Positions 7,757 through 16,633 of a stretch of DNA of 64,000 nucleotides are shown one piece after another. Numbering within the stretch: the stretch's first letter is position 1; every line of letters begins with the position of its first letter. Origin of the DNA: an uncultured Pseudomonadales bacterium (GTDB lineage: Bacteria > Pseudomonadota > Gammaproteobacteria > Pseudomonadales > Pseudohongiellaceae); contig CALSUH010000001.1 in the NCBI GenBank assembly GCA_943789485.1, positions 62,001-126,000 on the forward strand, in the 5' to 3' direction. Under the pieces are notes generated by a model. The model did not search any database, was not told the origin of the DNA, and was given only the letters and a program-made list of their open reading frames with translations. The translations under genes and the position numbers were made by a program.

Positions 7757-8842
7757 TCACTGGCCTGGGTCGGTAGGAGCGTAGTCGATACCTTCGGTAT
7801 CTGCCCTCCTAGCCCCAGCCAGAATTCCTGGTAGAGCATAGTTCCCCTCGTGACATGCGTACTCATACAGGCGCTCACCATTCGCATTCATGGGTAATTC
7901 GCCACTCCATGACTGGCTGTAATTCGTTGGATCCTCAACCGTAAACTGATACAGGATTGTGTCATCCGACGTGCGTGTGAAACGTTCAAGCACCTTCATC
8001 TGCTGAGAACCATAAAAGCGATGTTCCAGTGAGGAACGCATACCCTGCTGCGCGTGAAAATTTGTCGTCTCGATGACGAGAGAACCTTCCTCGTAATAAC
8101 CAATGGAGTCACCCAACCAAGGGTAGAGAGGCGGATTCAGATGCTCGGAATTCATTCGTACGATACGTGCATCATGATTCATCTCGGCTAGTAGAACGAC
8201 GTGAGATTCCGTCTGAATGATTTGTGTCAAATTGTTATACAGAACCGGCAACTTTGGCGGTCCGCCCGAGGAGCCGAATCCCACCATGCAGCGCTCACCA
8301 AGAGGCCGCACCTCAGGTCCGTCGTAAGATTGCCTCTGCTGCATTGCCGCAGCAAAATTGGCGCGGCCCTGTTCGCTATAAGGAAGCTGGCCATCTTCGG
8401 GCTGCACTATCACCGATGTACGAATCTCTCCATTTACGACCGCTAACCGTTCTCCAGGATCCATCCAGAAGGTATTGTAGCCCCCAACATTCTGTCCTGC
8501 CGAAGGCGCCTCACGATTCGGGTCGCTAGGTCGATTGCTCGCTTCCATTCGCGCCCTTACCCTCGTTTCGATCAAGATGGCCTCCTCTTCTGAGATCGCC
8601 AGCTTGCCCTCAAACCGATCTGCCCTTTCTAAATTAGTCTGAGTTGCAAGAGACCAAGTCCCCTGCATGTCCGGCACGCCAAATTCTGTTAGCGGTGTTA
8701 TGTAGCCTGCTTCAGCAGCGAAACTACTGCTGTGAATAAAAACGAATGCGGTAAAGGCACAGACACTCGCACGGGCTAATGCCGAGTAATCGAGAACGGA
8801 ATAATTTTTATCTTTCACTGAATTGCTCCTAGTTGTAGTCAC
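7757..8842 (-). CDS. Secreted protein of uncharacterised three-copy family (copy 1)
   Basis: The gene uses a GTG start with AGGAG just upstream and encodes 361 residues. A signal peptide follows a 20-residue polar leader (ARASVCAFTAFVFIHSSSFA, then A-E-A-G). The mature protein is clearly paralogous to the product of 20012-21001. Shared blocks are FGVPD-QG-W, LERAD--EG, NVGGYN-FW--PG, LAEM-H-ARIVR, WLGDSIGYY and a C-terminal YEYACHEGNYA-P-ILAG. A third copy survives only as a stub at 25734-25949. The single conserved Cys in ACHEGNY and the His/Glu next to it look functional. I do not know an assigned activity. It is convergent with the CoA ligase gene, 25 bp apart. Confidence 0.8.
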   Translation of the reverse strand: MTTTRSNSVKDKNYSVLDYSALARASVCAFTAFVFIHSSSFAAEAGYITPLTEFGVPDMQGTWSLATQTNLERADRFEGKLAISEEEAILIETRVRARMEASNRPSDPNREAPSAGQNVGGYNTFWMDPGERLAVVNGEIRTSVIVQPEDGQLPYSEQGRANFAAAMQQRQSYDGPEVRPLGERCMVGFGSSGGPPKLPVLYNNLTQIIQTESHVVLLAEMNHDARIVRMNSEHLNPPLYPWLGDSIGYYEEGSLVIETTNFHAQQGMRSSLEHRFYGSQQMKVLERFTRTSDDTILYQFTVEDPTNYSQSWSGELPMNANGERLYEYACHEGNYALPGILAGARRADTEGIDYAPTDPGQ

Positions 8843-9127
8843 AAGCTCCTGTTATCGAATAGAGCTCTTACGTGCTTTGAGATTATGCCATCTATCCACC
8901 ACTAATTTCTAACATCCTACCACCCACTGAAGCTTTCTAGAGATTGGTTCAAATAGCCGAGCCATCCACGGTTCTCAAAATACAAGGAGAATGTTTTCAA
9001 ATTAGTGAACTCAGTTCGGTGTAACTGAGGTTTAAATCTGTTATAAAAGGGAATATTAGTATCAAATTATAGTTTTTAGCCCCAATTTGGTGCAAAAAAG
9101 TAGCGGTAAAGGATTGAACCAGTAGCG

Positions 9128-9703
9128 ATGACGAATACCAAACAATTAACAAGCGCAGTCGCGCTTCTTGCCGGCATAGCGCTTCTGGATAATTTCATCT
9201 TTGTTGAATTGGAACCTGGATTCGAAAGCATGGTACTTATCGAACCCTATGGCTCTGCGAGCGAAGCTGAAGCTAGACAAGTAAAGGAGAGCGGCGAGGC
9301 CTTGAGTGAAGCAAAAGATTTTTGGATCGATCAACACAGAGTTAGCGGCACTGACTTCGCGAAGTTTTTAGAATCAACGGGCTATGAGCCTCAAAAAGTT
9401 GCACCACCTAGCCAGCAAAAATTTACAAGCCAAATTGAAGATATCGCACTTGCTGTTAGCGTCAAAGAATTACCGGATCAAGTTGGCAATGCCAATTGGA
9501 AGAAAGCTAGTGATAACTTTCCCATAAATCACACTGTCATGGGCCAAGACGATCTGAGGATAAATTTTAACGACGCTCAGACTTATTGCAATTGGCTAGG
9601 TAAAGTTCTACCGACAGCAGAACAGTTTGAACATATCTCTATGCAAGACAATAACCAAAAAGTTGCCAAGCTTATCGAGTTTCGCTGTGTGAGAAATATT
9701 TAG
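9128..9703 (+). CDS. Formylglycine-generating-enzyme-like protein with internal loss
   Basis: The 191-residue product has a hydrophobic N-terminal segment (about residues 10-28; anchor or signal) and then pieces of the FGE/SUMF1 fold. FWIDQHRVSGTDFAKFLESTGY resembles the family's 'E-V-T-N-x-x-F' strand, and FNDAQTYCNWLGKVLPTAEQFEH matches the W-x-x-A-x-x-Y-C-x-W helix with L-P-T-E-A-E-W-E. The C-terminus FRCVRN matches the family's terminal GFRC-R. The roughly 100 residues normally found between the last two blocks are missing, so the fold core and active Cys are absent. It is probably a non-catalytic remnant or a degenerate member. The Shine-Dalgarno is weak. Confidence 0.6.
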   Translation: MTNTKQLTSAVALLAGIALLDNFIFVELEPGFESMVLIEPYGSASEAEARQVKESGEALSEAKDFWIDQHRVSGTDFAKFLESTGYEPQKVAPPSQQKFTSQIEDIALAVSVKELPDQVGNANWKKASDNFPINHTVMGQDDLRINFNDAQTYCNWLGKVLPTAEQFEHISMQDNNQKVAKLIEFRCVRNI

Positions 9704-9737
9704 AAATCACGAATAGCCAGCATTCAGCACAAGCCAC

Positions 9738-10898
9738 CTAGATCTCTCTAGCTATTAACAACTTCATGATTTCGTTACTGCCGCCATAGATCTTCTGTAT
9801 GCGACTATCTGCATACATCTTGGCAATCGGGTACTCCATCATGAATCCATAACCACCAAAGAACTGCAAACACTCATCTATTATTTCGCACTGCTTCTGC
9901 GTCGTCCACCACTTTGCCATGGCAGCCGTGGCCTCATCTAACTTTCCATCAGCAAGCTTCATCGCACAGTCGTCCACGAAAACCCTGGCCAGACGCGCCT
10001 CGGTGTACCGCTCAGCTAGCTTAAATTGTGTATTCTGAAAATCGAGGATGCGCTTTCCAAATGCCTTTCGCTCTTTTACATACTCGCTAGTAATCTTCAA
10101 TGCCTTCTCGATCGACGCACAAGCACCCGCCGCGATTATCAATCTTTCCTGCGGCAGTTGCTGCATCAGCTGTGCGAAGCCCTTTCCTTCATGTTGACCT
10201 AACAAATTTTCTTTGGGAATTTTTACACCATCAAAAAATATCTCAGCGGTATCCTGCGCCTTCATTCCTAGCTTCTCTAGATTTCTGCCGCGGCTGAATC
10301 CACCCTCACCTTCAACCTGCTCGGTTTCCACCATGATCAGCGAAATGCCTTTGCCTGCTTCTGACGGATCGGTCTTTGCCACGACGCAAATAAGATTTGC
10401 GGTCATGCCGTTGGTTAAGAATGTCTTCTGCCCATTCAGAACGTATTCATCGCCCTGTAGCAGGGCAGTAGTTGCCACCGATTGAAGGTCGGAGCCAGTG
10501 CCAGGTTCGGTCATCGCGATAGCAGAGACGATCTCGCCGCTCGCCATAAGCGGCAGCCATTTCCTCTTCTGCTCTTCACTGCCGTAGGAGTTAATGTAAT
10601 GCGCAACAATGCCAGAATGCACACCGTTTCCAAACCCGGTAACGTTGGCGTAGCTAAGCTCTTCGACCAATACCATTTCGTGCTTGAAGTTGCCGCCTCC
10701 GCCGCCGTATTCCTCTGGTATTGATGCACACAGTAGACCGGCCTTTCCAGCAGTAAGCCAAGCATCTCGATCGACGAATCCTTGCTTCTCCCACTTATCC
10801 ATCTTCGGTACAAATTCTTTCTGCAAGAATTTGCCGACTGCGTCGCGCATAATATGCAACTCTTCATCCATCCAAGGGGAATCATAGGAATCAATCAT
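9738..10898 (-). CDS. Acyl-CoA dehydrogenase
   Basis: The 386-residue protein has the full acyl-CoA dehydrogenase layout: an N-terminal helical domain, the flavin-binding AMTEPGTGSDLQ strand, the middle beta domain, and a C-terminal four-helix bundle with ERKAFGK and QFFGGYGFMMEYP. At the MCAD-type base position the sequence reads IYGGSNEIMK, with Gly in place of Glu. Long-chain and isovaleryl-type enzymes share this and take the base from an earlier helix; QLPQERL is in the expected region. It oxidises an acyl-CoA to the 2-enoyl-CoA with FAD and passes electrons to ETF. It follows the thiolase gene by 11 bp in one operon. Confidence 0.93.
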   Translation of the reverse strand: MIDSYDSPWMDEELHIMRDAVGKFLQKEFVPKMDKWEKQGFVDRDAWLTAGKAGLLCASIPEEYGGGGGNFKHEMVLVEELSYANVTGFGNGVHSGIVAHYINSYGSEEQKRKWLPLMASGEIVSAIAMTEPGTGSDLQSVATTALLQGDEYVLNGQKTFLTNGMTANLICVVAKTDPSEAGKGISLIMVETEQVEGEGGFSRGRNLEKLGMKAQDTAEIFFDGVKIPKENLLGQHEGKGFAQLMQQLPQERLIIAAGACASIEKALKITSEYVKERKAFGKRILDFQNTQFKLAERYTEARLARVFVDDCAMKLADGKLDEATAAMAKWWTTQKQCEIIDECLQFFGGYGFMMEYPIAKMYADSRIQKIYGGSNEIMKLLIAREI

Positions 10899-10909
10899 GG
10901 TATTTTCTC

Positions 10910-12097
10910 TTAGGCTGTAACCGAATCCATACGTTCGATGATCATGGCGTTTGCAGTACCGCCACCCTCACAGATAGCAAGCAAACCATAGCGCTTCTTC
11001 TGTCGCTCTAACTCATGGACCAACGTGGTCATGAGCTTCGCTCCAGTACCACCTAGCGGATGCCCTAAAGCCTGTGCGCCACCATTTACATTTAACTTCT
11101 CCAGATCCGCACCCACCGCCTTAGCCCATGCTAGAGGCACCGACCCGAACGCCTCATTGACCTCGTACAGATCGATATCTTCGATAGTAAGTCCTGCCTT
11201 TTCTAATACTTTCTGTGTCGCTGGGATAGGGCCTTCTAACATGATCACCGGATCTGAGCCTACTACCGCCAACGAGTGGATTTTCGCGCGCACCGGTAGA
11301 TTGTATTTCGCTACTGCCATCTCATTTGCAATCATGATAGCTGCCGAACCATCACTAATCTGGCTCGCCGTACCGGCTGTTATCACTCCGCCTTCTCGTA
11401 GAGTTTTTAAAGATTGCATGCCTTCTAAAGTTGCTGCGCCGCGAATACCTTCATCTACCAGGTGCACGTCCACTGAGTCATCTTCTAACTTAATATTTAG
11501 CGGAACAACCTCCTCTTTGAAGTAGCCATTATCAGTAGCCGCTTGTGCGCGCTGATGACTCAACAGTCCAAAGGCGTCGAGATCTGCACGAGTAATCGCA
11601 TACTTTTCCGCCAATAACTCTGCGCCATCAAACTGACTAAACTGAATACCAGGATACTGAAGCTCCAAACGTTCTCCTTTGGGTATGCCACGGCCATTCG
11701 GTAGGCCATCCCGGATATTAGAGCCGATCTCTACCGTACTCATCGCTTCTACGCCGCCTGCAATAATAACGTCCTGAGTGCCCGACATAACCGCCTGCGC
11801 ACCAAACTGAATGGCCTGTAACGACGAGCCACATTGACGATCTACAGTTGTTCCTGGCACAGCGAGATCGAGCTTGGACGACATTGATACATTGCGACCT
11901 AGATTGCCCGCCTGTGAGCCGATCTGCACTACGACACCGAATATCACATCGTCCACAGCATCGGTAGGAATACCCGTTCTATCGACCAATTCATCAACTA
12001 CGATTGCGCCCAGATCCACAGGGTGGATAGCACTCAATCTACCTTTCTTCTTTCCTGTTGCAGTACGCACTGCTCCGACTATATAAGCATCAGCCAT
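10910..12097 (-). CDS. Acetyl-CoA acyltransferase (thiolase)
   Basis: The 395-residue thiolase has all catalytic elements: nucleophile C89 in DRQCGSS, NEAF at 314-317, H346 in GHPLGGTGA, and C376 in CEGGGTANA. It cleaves a 3-ketoacyl-CoA with CoA to acetyl-CoA and a shortened acyl-CoA, or runs in reverse in the biosynthetic type; the two are not separable here. It lies in the middle of a three-gene minus-strand operon: SDR, thiolase, acyl-CoA dehydrogenase. The 74-bp gap to the SDR gene is AT-rich, with a short direct repeat, AGTGAATT. Confidence 0.93.
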   Translation of the reverse strand: MADAYIVGAVRTATGKKKGRLSAIHPVDLGAIVVDELVDRTGIPTDAVDDVIFGVVVQIGSQAGNLGRNVSMSSKLDLAVPGTTVDRQCGSSLQAIQFGAQAVMSGTQDVIIAGGVEAMSTVEIGSNIRDGLPNGRGIPKGERLELQYPGIQFSQFDGAELLAEKYAITRADLDAFGLLSHQRAQAATDNGYFKEEVVPLNIKLEDDSVDVHLVDEGIRGAATLEGMQSLKTLREGGVITAGTASQISDGSAAIMIANEMAVAKYNLPVRAKIHSLAVVGSDPVIMLEGPIPATQKVLEKAGLTIEDIDLYEVNEAFGSVPLAWAKAVGADLEKLNVNGGAQALGHPLGGTGAKLMTTLVHELERQKKRYGLLAICEGGGTANAMIIERMDSVTA

Positions 12098-12171
12098 TTT
12101 TTTTGCCCCCTGACAATTAGTGAATTAGTGAATTAGTTAGATAACTATAAATCTTATTTAAAAAATAACTA

Positions 12172-12942
12172 TCAAAGTGCCGGCATACGAATGCCCGCGT
12201 CTAGCCTGATTGTTTCGCCATTAAGATAGGAACACGTCACAATATGCGCCACCTGATCTGCGAACTCTTCAGGGTTGCCGAGACGCTTTGGAAATTGAGT
12301 TATAGCTATGAGTGGGTCTCGCACCTCGTCCGGAGCTGATGCCAGCAATGGCGTCTCAAATACTCCTGGTGCGATTGTATTAACTCGAATACCTCGCTTC
12401 GCTAGATCTCGGGCAATCGGTAATGTCATCGACACGATACCACCCTTGGATGCGGCATAACCTGCTTGGCCGGTCTGACCATCGAATGCGGCGATGGAAG
12501 CCACATTAATGATGACTCCACGCTCATTGTCTGCTGTCACCGGATCGTTAAGCTGCATCACTTCAGCGCAAAGACGCAACACATTGAAGGTGCCGATCAA
12601 ATTGACTCTCACGATGTGCTCGAATTTCTGCAACGGCATCGGTCCGTTCTTTCCAACCGTGCGCGCAGCTCCACCGATCCCTGCGGAGTTTACATTGATG
12701 TGCACTGTGCTGAATTTCTCTTGGGTCTTTTCGAGCGCCGCTGCGACCGACACTTCATCCGCGACATCGCCTGCATGAAAAATAGCATTTTCACCCAGCT
12801 CGGCGGCAGCCTTTTGTAACATCTGCGCGTTCAGGTCGAACAACATGACCTTCGCGCCTGCATCAACAAAATTCCGTGCGGTGGCCAGGCCCAAACCTGA
12901 GGCTCCACCGGTTATAAATGCTATTTTATTCTGTAGTTCCAT
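12172..12942 (-). CDS. SDR 3-hydroxyacyl-CoA dehydrogenase-like (HSD10 type)
   Basis: I start the protein at the ATG at 12942 (MELQNKIAFITGG), where homologues of this family begin. Upstream in-frame ATGs at 12975 and 13008 exist and none has a strong Shine-Dalgarno, so the start is uncertain. The resulting 256 residues show TGGASGLG (11-18), the catalytic YAASKGG motif, and the substrate loop APGVFETPLL. This is the pattern of 2-methyl-3-hydroxybutyryl-CoA/3-hydroxyacyl-CoA dehydrogenase type 2 (HSD17B10-like), an NAD-dependent oxidation of the beta-hydroxyl group. Its position ahead of thiolase and acyl-CoA dehydrogenase fits a beta-oxidation operon. Confidence 0.85.
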   Translation of the reverse strand: MELQNKIAFITGGASGLGLATARNFVDAGAKVMLFDLNAQMLQKAAAELGENAIFHAGDVADEVSVAAALEKTQEKFSTVHINVNSAGIGGAARTVGKNGPMPLQKFEHIVRVNLIGTFNVLRLCAEVMQLNDPVTADNERGVIINVASIAAFDGQTGQAGYAASKGGIVSMTLPIARDLAKRGIRVNTIAPGVFETPLLASAPDEVRDPLIAITQFPKRLGNPEEFADQVAHIVTCSYLNGETIRLDAGIRMPAL

Positions 12943-13139
12943 AATCGCTTGACGCCGTGAGTTGGTAACTTTCATTAAATGGGGGACGCAGAAGGATAAT
13001 GTATCCATTGCAAAAGTGAAACAGCTAATGAAACAACATTTTCACTCCCCGTATTACGAAATTTTCCCCACATTGGTTTTATTTCCTCTACACAATCCCC
13101 TATGATCCGTAGAAATTACGTTTAATGATAGGAATAAAA

Positions 13140-14267
13140 ATGGGACCGCTACAAGGATTAAAAATACTGGAGATGGCTGGCATTGGCCCAGGTCCCTTCT
13201 GCGCCATGATGTTAGCCGACATGGGTGCTGAGGTGATTCGCATCGACAGACTGAATCAGAAAGGCACTGGGCACAGGGCGAACGTGCTAAACCGAGGACG
13301 CCGCTCGATTGCACTGGACCTCAAAAATCCAGACGCTGTTGAGACAGTACTGCGGCTGATAGAAAACGCTGATGCGCTTATCGAGGGATTCAGGCCAGGG
13401 GTGATGGAGCGCCTGGGCCTAGGACCGGATGTCTGTCTCGCACGCAACCCAAAACTCATTTTCGGCCGCATGACTGGCTGGGGTCAATCTGGACCTTTAG
13501 CACAGACTGCCGGACACGATATAAACTATATATCGATAGCAGGAGCGCTAGGCGCAATGGGCCATTCTGATAGACCCCCCGCCCCGCCGCTCAATTTGGT
13601 AGGTGACTTTGGCGGTGGTGCCATGTACTTACTAACGGGCATCCTGGCCGCACTACATGAAAGAACCAGTTCAGGGCTGGGGCAGGTTATCGATGCCGCC
13701 ATGACCGATGGCACTGCGAGTTTGTTAAGCCCCTTCTTCGGGTTAATGGCGATGAATATGTGGACTACCGACAGACAGGCCAATAAATTGGATGGCGGTG
13801 CTCACTACTACGGTAGTTATGAATGCAGTGATGGCAAATATATTTCTATTGGCTCCATCGAGCCACAGTTCTATGCTCTTCTTCTCGAGAAGTGTGAGAT
13901 AGAAGACAAGGAATTTCTGGCGCAGCAGGATCAGAATGCATGGCCACAATTAAAAGAGAAACTCGTGAAGCTGTTCCTGACAAAGACACGATCCGAATGG
14001 AGCGATTTAATGGAAGGCACGGACGTCTGCTTCGCGCCAGTACTTGATCTCGGTGAAGCGCCAAGTCACCCACACAATGTTGCCAGAGATACCTATGTCG
14101 AATTCGACGGTGTGACTCAGCCCGCACCGGCGCCAAGATTTAGCCGCACGCCGTCGCAGATTAAATCTTCAGCCGCTATGGTCGGCGAGCATAGCGAGCA
14201 GATTTTGGCAGATTGGGGCTACAGTGAGAACGACATTGAACAACTTCGCGCGGCAAAAGCCATCTAG
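13140..14267 (+). CDS. Alpha-methylacyl-CoA racemase (CaiB/BaiF family)
   Basis: AGGA at 13130-13133 fits the ATG at 13140 better than the upstream in-frame ATG at 13125, giving 375 residues. With this start the catalytic residues known from the mycobacterial racemase fall at the same numbers: H126 (AGHDIN), D156 (VGDFGGG) and E241 (SIEPQF). This separates it from CaiB-type CoA transferases, which use one Asp. The enzyme epimerises 2-methylacyl-CoA so that branched chains, including sterol side chains, can enter beta-oxidation. It is transcribed divergently from the SDR/thiolase/dehydrogenase operon, so a shared control region of about 200 bp is likely. Confidence 0.93.
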   Translation: MGPLQGLKILEMAGIGPGPFCAMMLADMGAEVIRIDRLNQKGTGHRANVLNRGRRSIALDLKNPDAVETVLRLIENADALIEGFRPGVMERLGLGPDVCLARNPKLIFGRMTGWGQSGPLAQTAGHDINYISIAGALGAMGHSDRPPAPPLNLVGDFGGGAMYLLTGILAALHERTSSGLGQVIDAAMTDGTASLLSPFFGLMAMNMWTTDRQANKLDGGAHYYGSYECSDGKYISIGSIEPQFYALLLEKCEIEDKEFLAQQDQNAWPQLKEKLVKLFLTKTRSEWSDLMEGTDVCFAPVLDLGEAPSHPHNVARDTYVEFDGVTQPAPAPRFSRTPSQIKSSAAMVGEHSEQILADWGYSENDIEQLRAAKAI

Positions 14268-14364
14268 AGAGAACGGATAGATAGATAATCAAAATCTAAC
14301 GATCTAACTATGCCTCACCTCAATGGTCATCAGAGTTGACTCGCTGGTGAACTAGGCAATTTCC

Positions 14365-14595
14365 GGCCTATTTAGGCTTGTTATGGGGTATTTGACCGCT
14401 AACGTCAGCACTTAATGCTCTTACTGCAGGGCACTGACGCAGGCAACTCCTTAAGGCAGGGTTTCTGATCTTTGCGATCACCAAGCGAAAGAGAGGTCTG
14501 CAATAAAAGCTACAGGAAGGTGAAATAAGCCTCATCAGAATGCAGTAAGAGCAAGAGACTCCTGCATAAGCCATAACTTCGCTGTATTATAGGCC
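14365..14595. repeat. Possible small inverted-repeat (MITE-like) element
   Basis: Three matched inverted segments nest around one centre. GGCCTAT at 14365-14371 pairs with ATAGGCC at 14589-14595, GTTATGG at 14380-14386 with CCATAAC at 14571-14577, and TGCTCTTACTGCA at 14416-14428 with TGCAGTAAGAGCA at 14541-14553. The pairs are separated by unmatched stretches of similar length. The outer ends are flanked by TCC on both sides, a possible 3-bp target duplication. No convincing coding frame lies inside. The element fills most of the 359-bp gap before the crotonase gene. No second copy was spotted by eye in this window. Confidence 0.45.
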
Positions 14596-14626
14596 TCCAC
14601 CCAATCGCTACTTGTTGGTATTCGCA

Positions 14627-15505
14627 ATGGCCTATAACGCAATTCTCTATCAGATCGAAAACAATATCCTAACCATCACGCTCAATCGTCCCGAGCACAT
14701 GAATGCCTTCACCGTTGAAATGGCGAATGAGCTGATCGACGCCGTGAATCGCGCAAGCGAAGACGATGAGGTTCGAGCCATCGTTGTCACTGGAGCTGGC
14801 AAAGCATTCTGTGCTGGCATGGACCTCGGCAGCGAGGGAAATGTATTTGGACTGAACGAAGCTTTGCAGCCGAGTCTTAGTGATATGCAAACTAAGCTGA
14901 ATGATCCCGATATCATTAGCGGCGTCCGCGACACAGGCGGCCGGCTTACACTCGCGATCTACGACTGCAAGAAACCGGTCATTGCTGCTATTCACGGTGC
15001 AGCCGTGGGCATCGGGGCGACCATGACCTGCGCAATGGACATCCGGCTCGTTTCCGAGAATGCACGCGTAGGTTTCGTGTTCAACAAAATAGGTATTACA
15101 CCGGAGGCCTGTTCCACCTGGTTTCTCCCCCGAATCGTCAGCATGGGCACGGCGTTAGAATGGGTTTATAGCGGCGACCTAATCCTAGCCGAAGAATTAA
15201 AGGCACGCGGCTTCGCCAATTCCATCGAACCCAAGGAGTCACTGCTGGAAAAAGCCTACGCACTCGCTAAGCGAATAGCACAACACAGCCCCGTGTCTAT
15301 CGCTCTAACGCGACAGATGATGTATCGTAATGCGGCTCAAGATCATCCGCTGGCGGCGCATCAAATAGATTCTTTAGCGATATTCTATGCGAGCCAAGGA
15401 AGTGGCAGGGAAGGCGTAAAGGCATTCTTGGAAAAGAGAAGGCCGGAGTATATTGAAAAGGCATCCCATGACATGCCACCTTTCTATCCCTGGTGGAAAG
15501 AATGA
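14627..15505 (+). CDS. Enoyl-CoA hydratase/isomerase (crotonase family)
   Basis: I use the ATG at 14627; the upstream TTG at 14612 has no ribosome site. The 292-residue protein has the crotonase oxyanion segments AFCAGMDL and IHGAAVGIGATM, and a Glu in GITPEACSTWFLPR at the position of the second catalytic Glu of enoyl-CoA hydratase. The insert between residues 70 and 100 is longer than in the smallest hydratases. It probably hydrates 2-enoyl-CoA in the same pathway as the surrounding acyl-CoA enzymes, but isomerase activity is possible. It may be cotranscribed with the DoxX gene 61 bp downstream. Confidence 0.88.
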   Translation: MAYNAILYQIENNILTITLNRPEHMNAFTVEMANELIDAVNRASEDDEVRAIVVTGAGKAFCAGMDLGSEGNVFGLNEALQPSLSDMQTKLNDPDIISGVRDTGGRLTLAIYDCKKPVIAAIHGAAVGIGATMTCAMDIRLVSENARVGFVFNKIGITPEACSTWFLPRIVSMGTALEWVYSGDLILAEELKARGFANSIEPKESLLEKAYALAKRIAQHSPVSIALTRQMMYRNAAQDHPLAAHQIDSLAIFYASQGSGREGVKAFLEKRRPEYIEKASHDMPPFYPWWKE

Positions 15506-15566
15506 GCAAAAGAAAGAACAATAGATATCCATAGAAAATTCACTACAGGCCCAACGGGGATGCCCA

Positions 15567-15971
15567 ATGCTTAAAAATTTCGAACTCCTCTGTTCCACCA
15601 GCGGCCGCGTGATTCTCGGACTCTATTTTTTCGGCCCCGGGGCGTTGCTAAAAATTACAAATATGGAGGGAACCTCTGCCTCCATGGCTGAACAAGGCAT
15701 GGTGTTTATCTCATTTTTCTTGATTTTGACCATTCTGATTCAACTATTTGGCGGCATTGCCGTGATTGTGGGCTATCAGGTGAAGCCCGTAGCATTTGTG
15801 CTAGCCGGATTGACTCTCGTTATTAATGTTGTGATGCATGACTTCTGGAATGTCCCCGACCAGACGCAGAACTTCGTTAAGAATATGGGCATCTTCGCCG
15901 GCTTACTAGTATTAGCAGGTCTTGGCGCCGGTGGCTGGAGTCTCGACAGCAAGCTCGCTAAATCGAATTAA
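15567..15971 (+). CDS. DoxX-family inner-membrane protein
   Basis: The 134-residue protein has four hydrophobic segments, about residues 12-30, 45-68, 73-92 and 105-125. It shows the DoxX pattern GRVILGLYFFGPG near the N-terminus and a final GLLVLAGLGAGGWSLD. DoxX proteins are small four-helix membrane proteins often linked to redox or respiratory functions, but most have no assigned role. It follows the crotonase gene and ends 1 bp before a strong hairpin. Confidence 0.82.
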   Translation: MLKNFELLCSTSGRVILGLYFFGPGALLKITNMEGTSASMAEQGMVFISFFLILTILIQLFGGIAVIVGYQVKPVAFVLAGLTLVINVVMHDFWNVPDQTQNFVKNMGIFAGLLVLAGLGAGGWSLDSKLAKSN

Positions 15972-16015
15972 AATCAACAGCTTATCGGCAACGCCGATAA
16001 GCTGCGACGTTGATT
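15972..16015 (+). terminator. Strong hairpin after the DoxX gene
   Basis: A perfect 12-bp stem, CAGCTTATCGGC at 15978-15989 and GCCGATAAGCTG at 15993-16004, closes a 3-nt loop. An outer pair, AATCAA/TTGATT (15972-15977 and 16010-16015), extends it across a 5-nt bulge. It starts right after the DoxX stop codon. There is no T run, so it may stabilise the mRNA 3' end or end transcription with another factor rather than act as a classical terminator. Confidence 0.6.
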
Positions 16016-16197
16016 CTTGACAGCTTCCCGTGCGCCTGCGAAAGTAGCCTTGAATACACAGCAGTAGGCACCATCTTAGTGTTAGCAGCGAAAGCTACGG
16101 CAAATAAATTCAGCTGATTTGAAGATTCAATTCCGTACAATAAAATCTTTAGCACAGCATTGTGTAAACGAAACTCTTAAACAGGATTAAGCACATC

Positions 16198-16545
16198 ATG
16201 ATAATGGTTCAATCAACTTTTCATCTAGTTGCAGAATCCAAATCTGAAGTACTCGAATTGATGAAGGATATGACTCGCCTGTGTCGCCAAGAACACGGCT
16301 GCCTGAACTATGAGTACTTCGAAGGTATGACAGACACCAATCAAATAGTCCTTTTGCAGGAATGGGAAAATGCCGATTGCCTGCAGGCCCACTATCAAAC
16401 AACTCACATGGAAGAATTTCTGGGCAAACTTGGGAACTACCTACACAATGCAGTCATCACACGCAGCTATGCGTCACAGGACGAGCCCCGAGTGACTTCG
16501 ACGAGCAGCGACGACTTAGCAAAGCCAGAGCAGACGATCCACTAA
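16198..16545 (+). CDS. Antibiotic biosynthesis monooxygenase (ABM/YgiN-like) domain protein
   Basis: The 115-residue protein is a single ABM ferredoxin-like domain. It has a beta strand STFHLVAESKSEV, a helix, then RQEHGCLNYEYFEGMTDTNQIVLLQEWENADCLQAHYQTTHM, which carries the family pattern G-C-x-x-Y followed by the 'E-x-W' strand and a His-rich helix. Such proteins are small dimeric enzymes or accessory factors in quinone or heme-type oxidations. The last 25 residues are polar and probably disordered. AGGA lies 11 nt before the ATG. It sits alone between the DoxX gene and the transporter gene. Confidence 0.82.
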   Translation: MIMVQSTFHLVAESKSEVLELMKDMTRLCRQEHGCLNYEYFEGMTDTNQIVLLQEWENADCLQAHYQTTHMEEFLGKLGNYLHNAVITRSYASQDEPRVTSTSSDDLAKPEQTIH

Positions 16546-16633
16546 GTCTGTTATTTCTCCACGCTACAATGCGTATAGATCACCTCTAACGAGCAGAAGT
16601 TAGCGCTAATTGTCGAACTACAGGGACCCGTAA

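Noticed and set aside
13140..14267. CaiB-type CoA transferase
   Set aside because: His126, Asp156 and Glu241 fit the racemase catalytic set rather than the single-Asp transferases.
14368..14574. 68-residue minus-strand frame
   Set aside because: It lies inside the inverted-repeat element, has no ribosome site and no recognisable domain.
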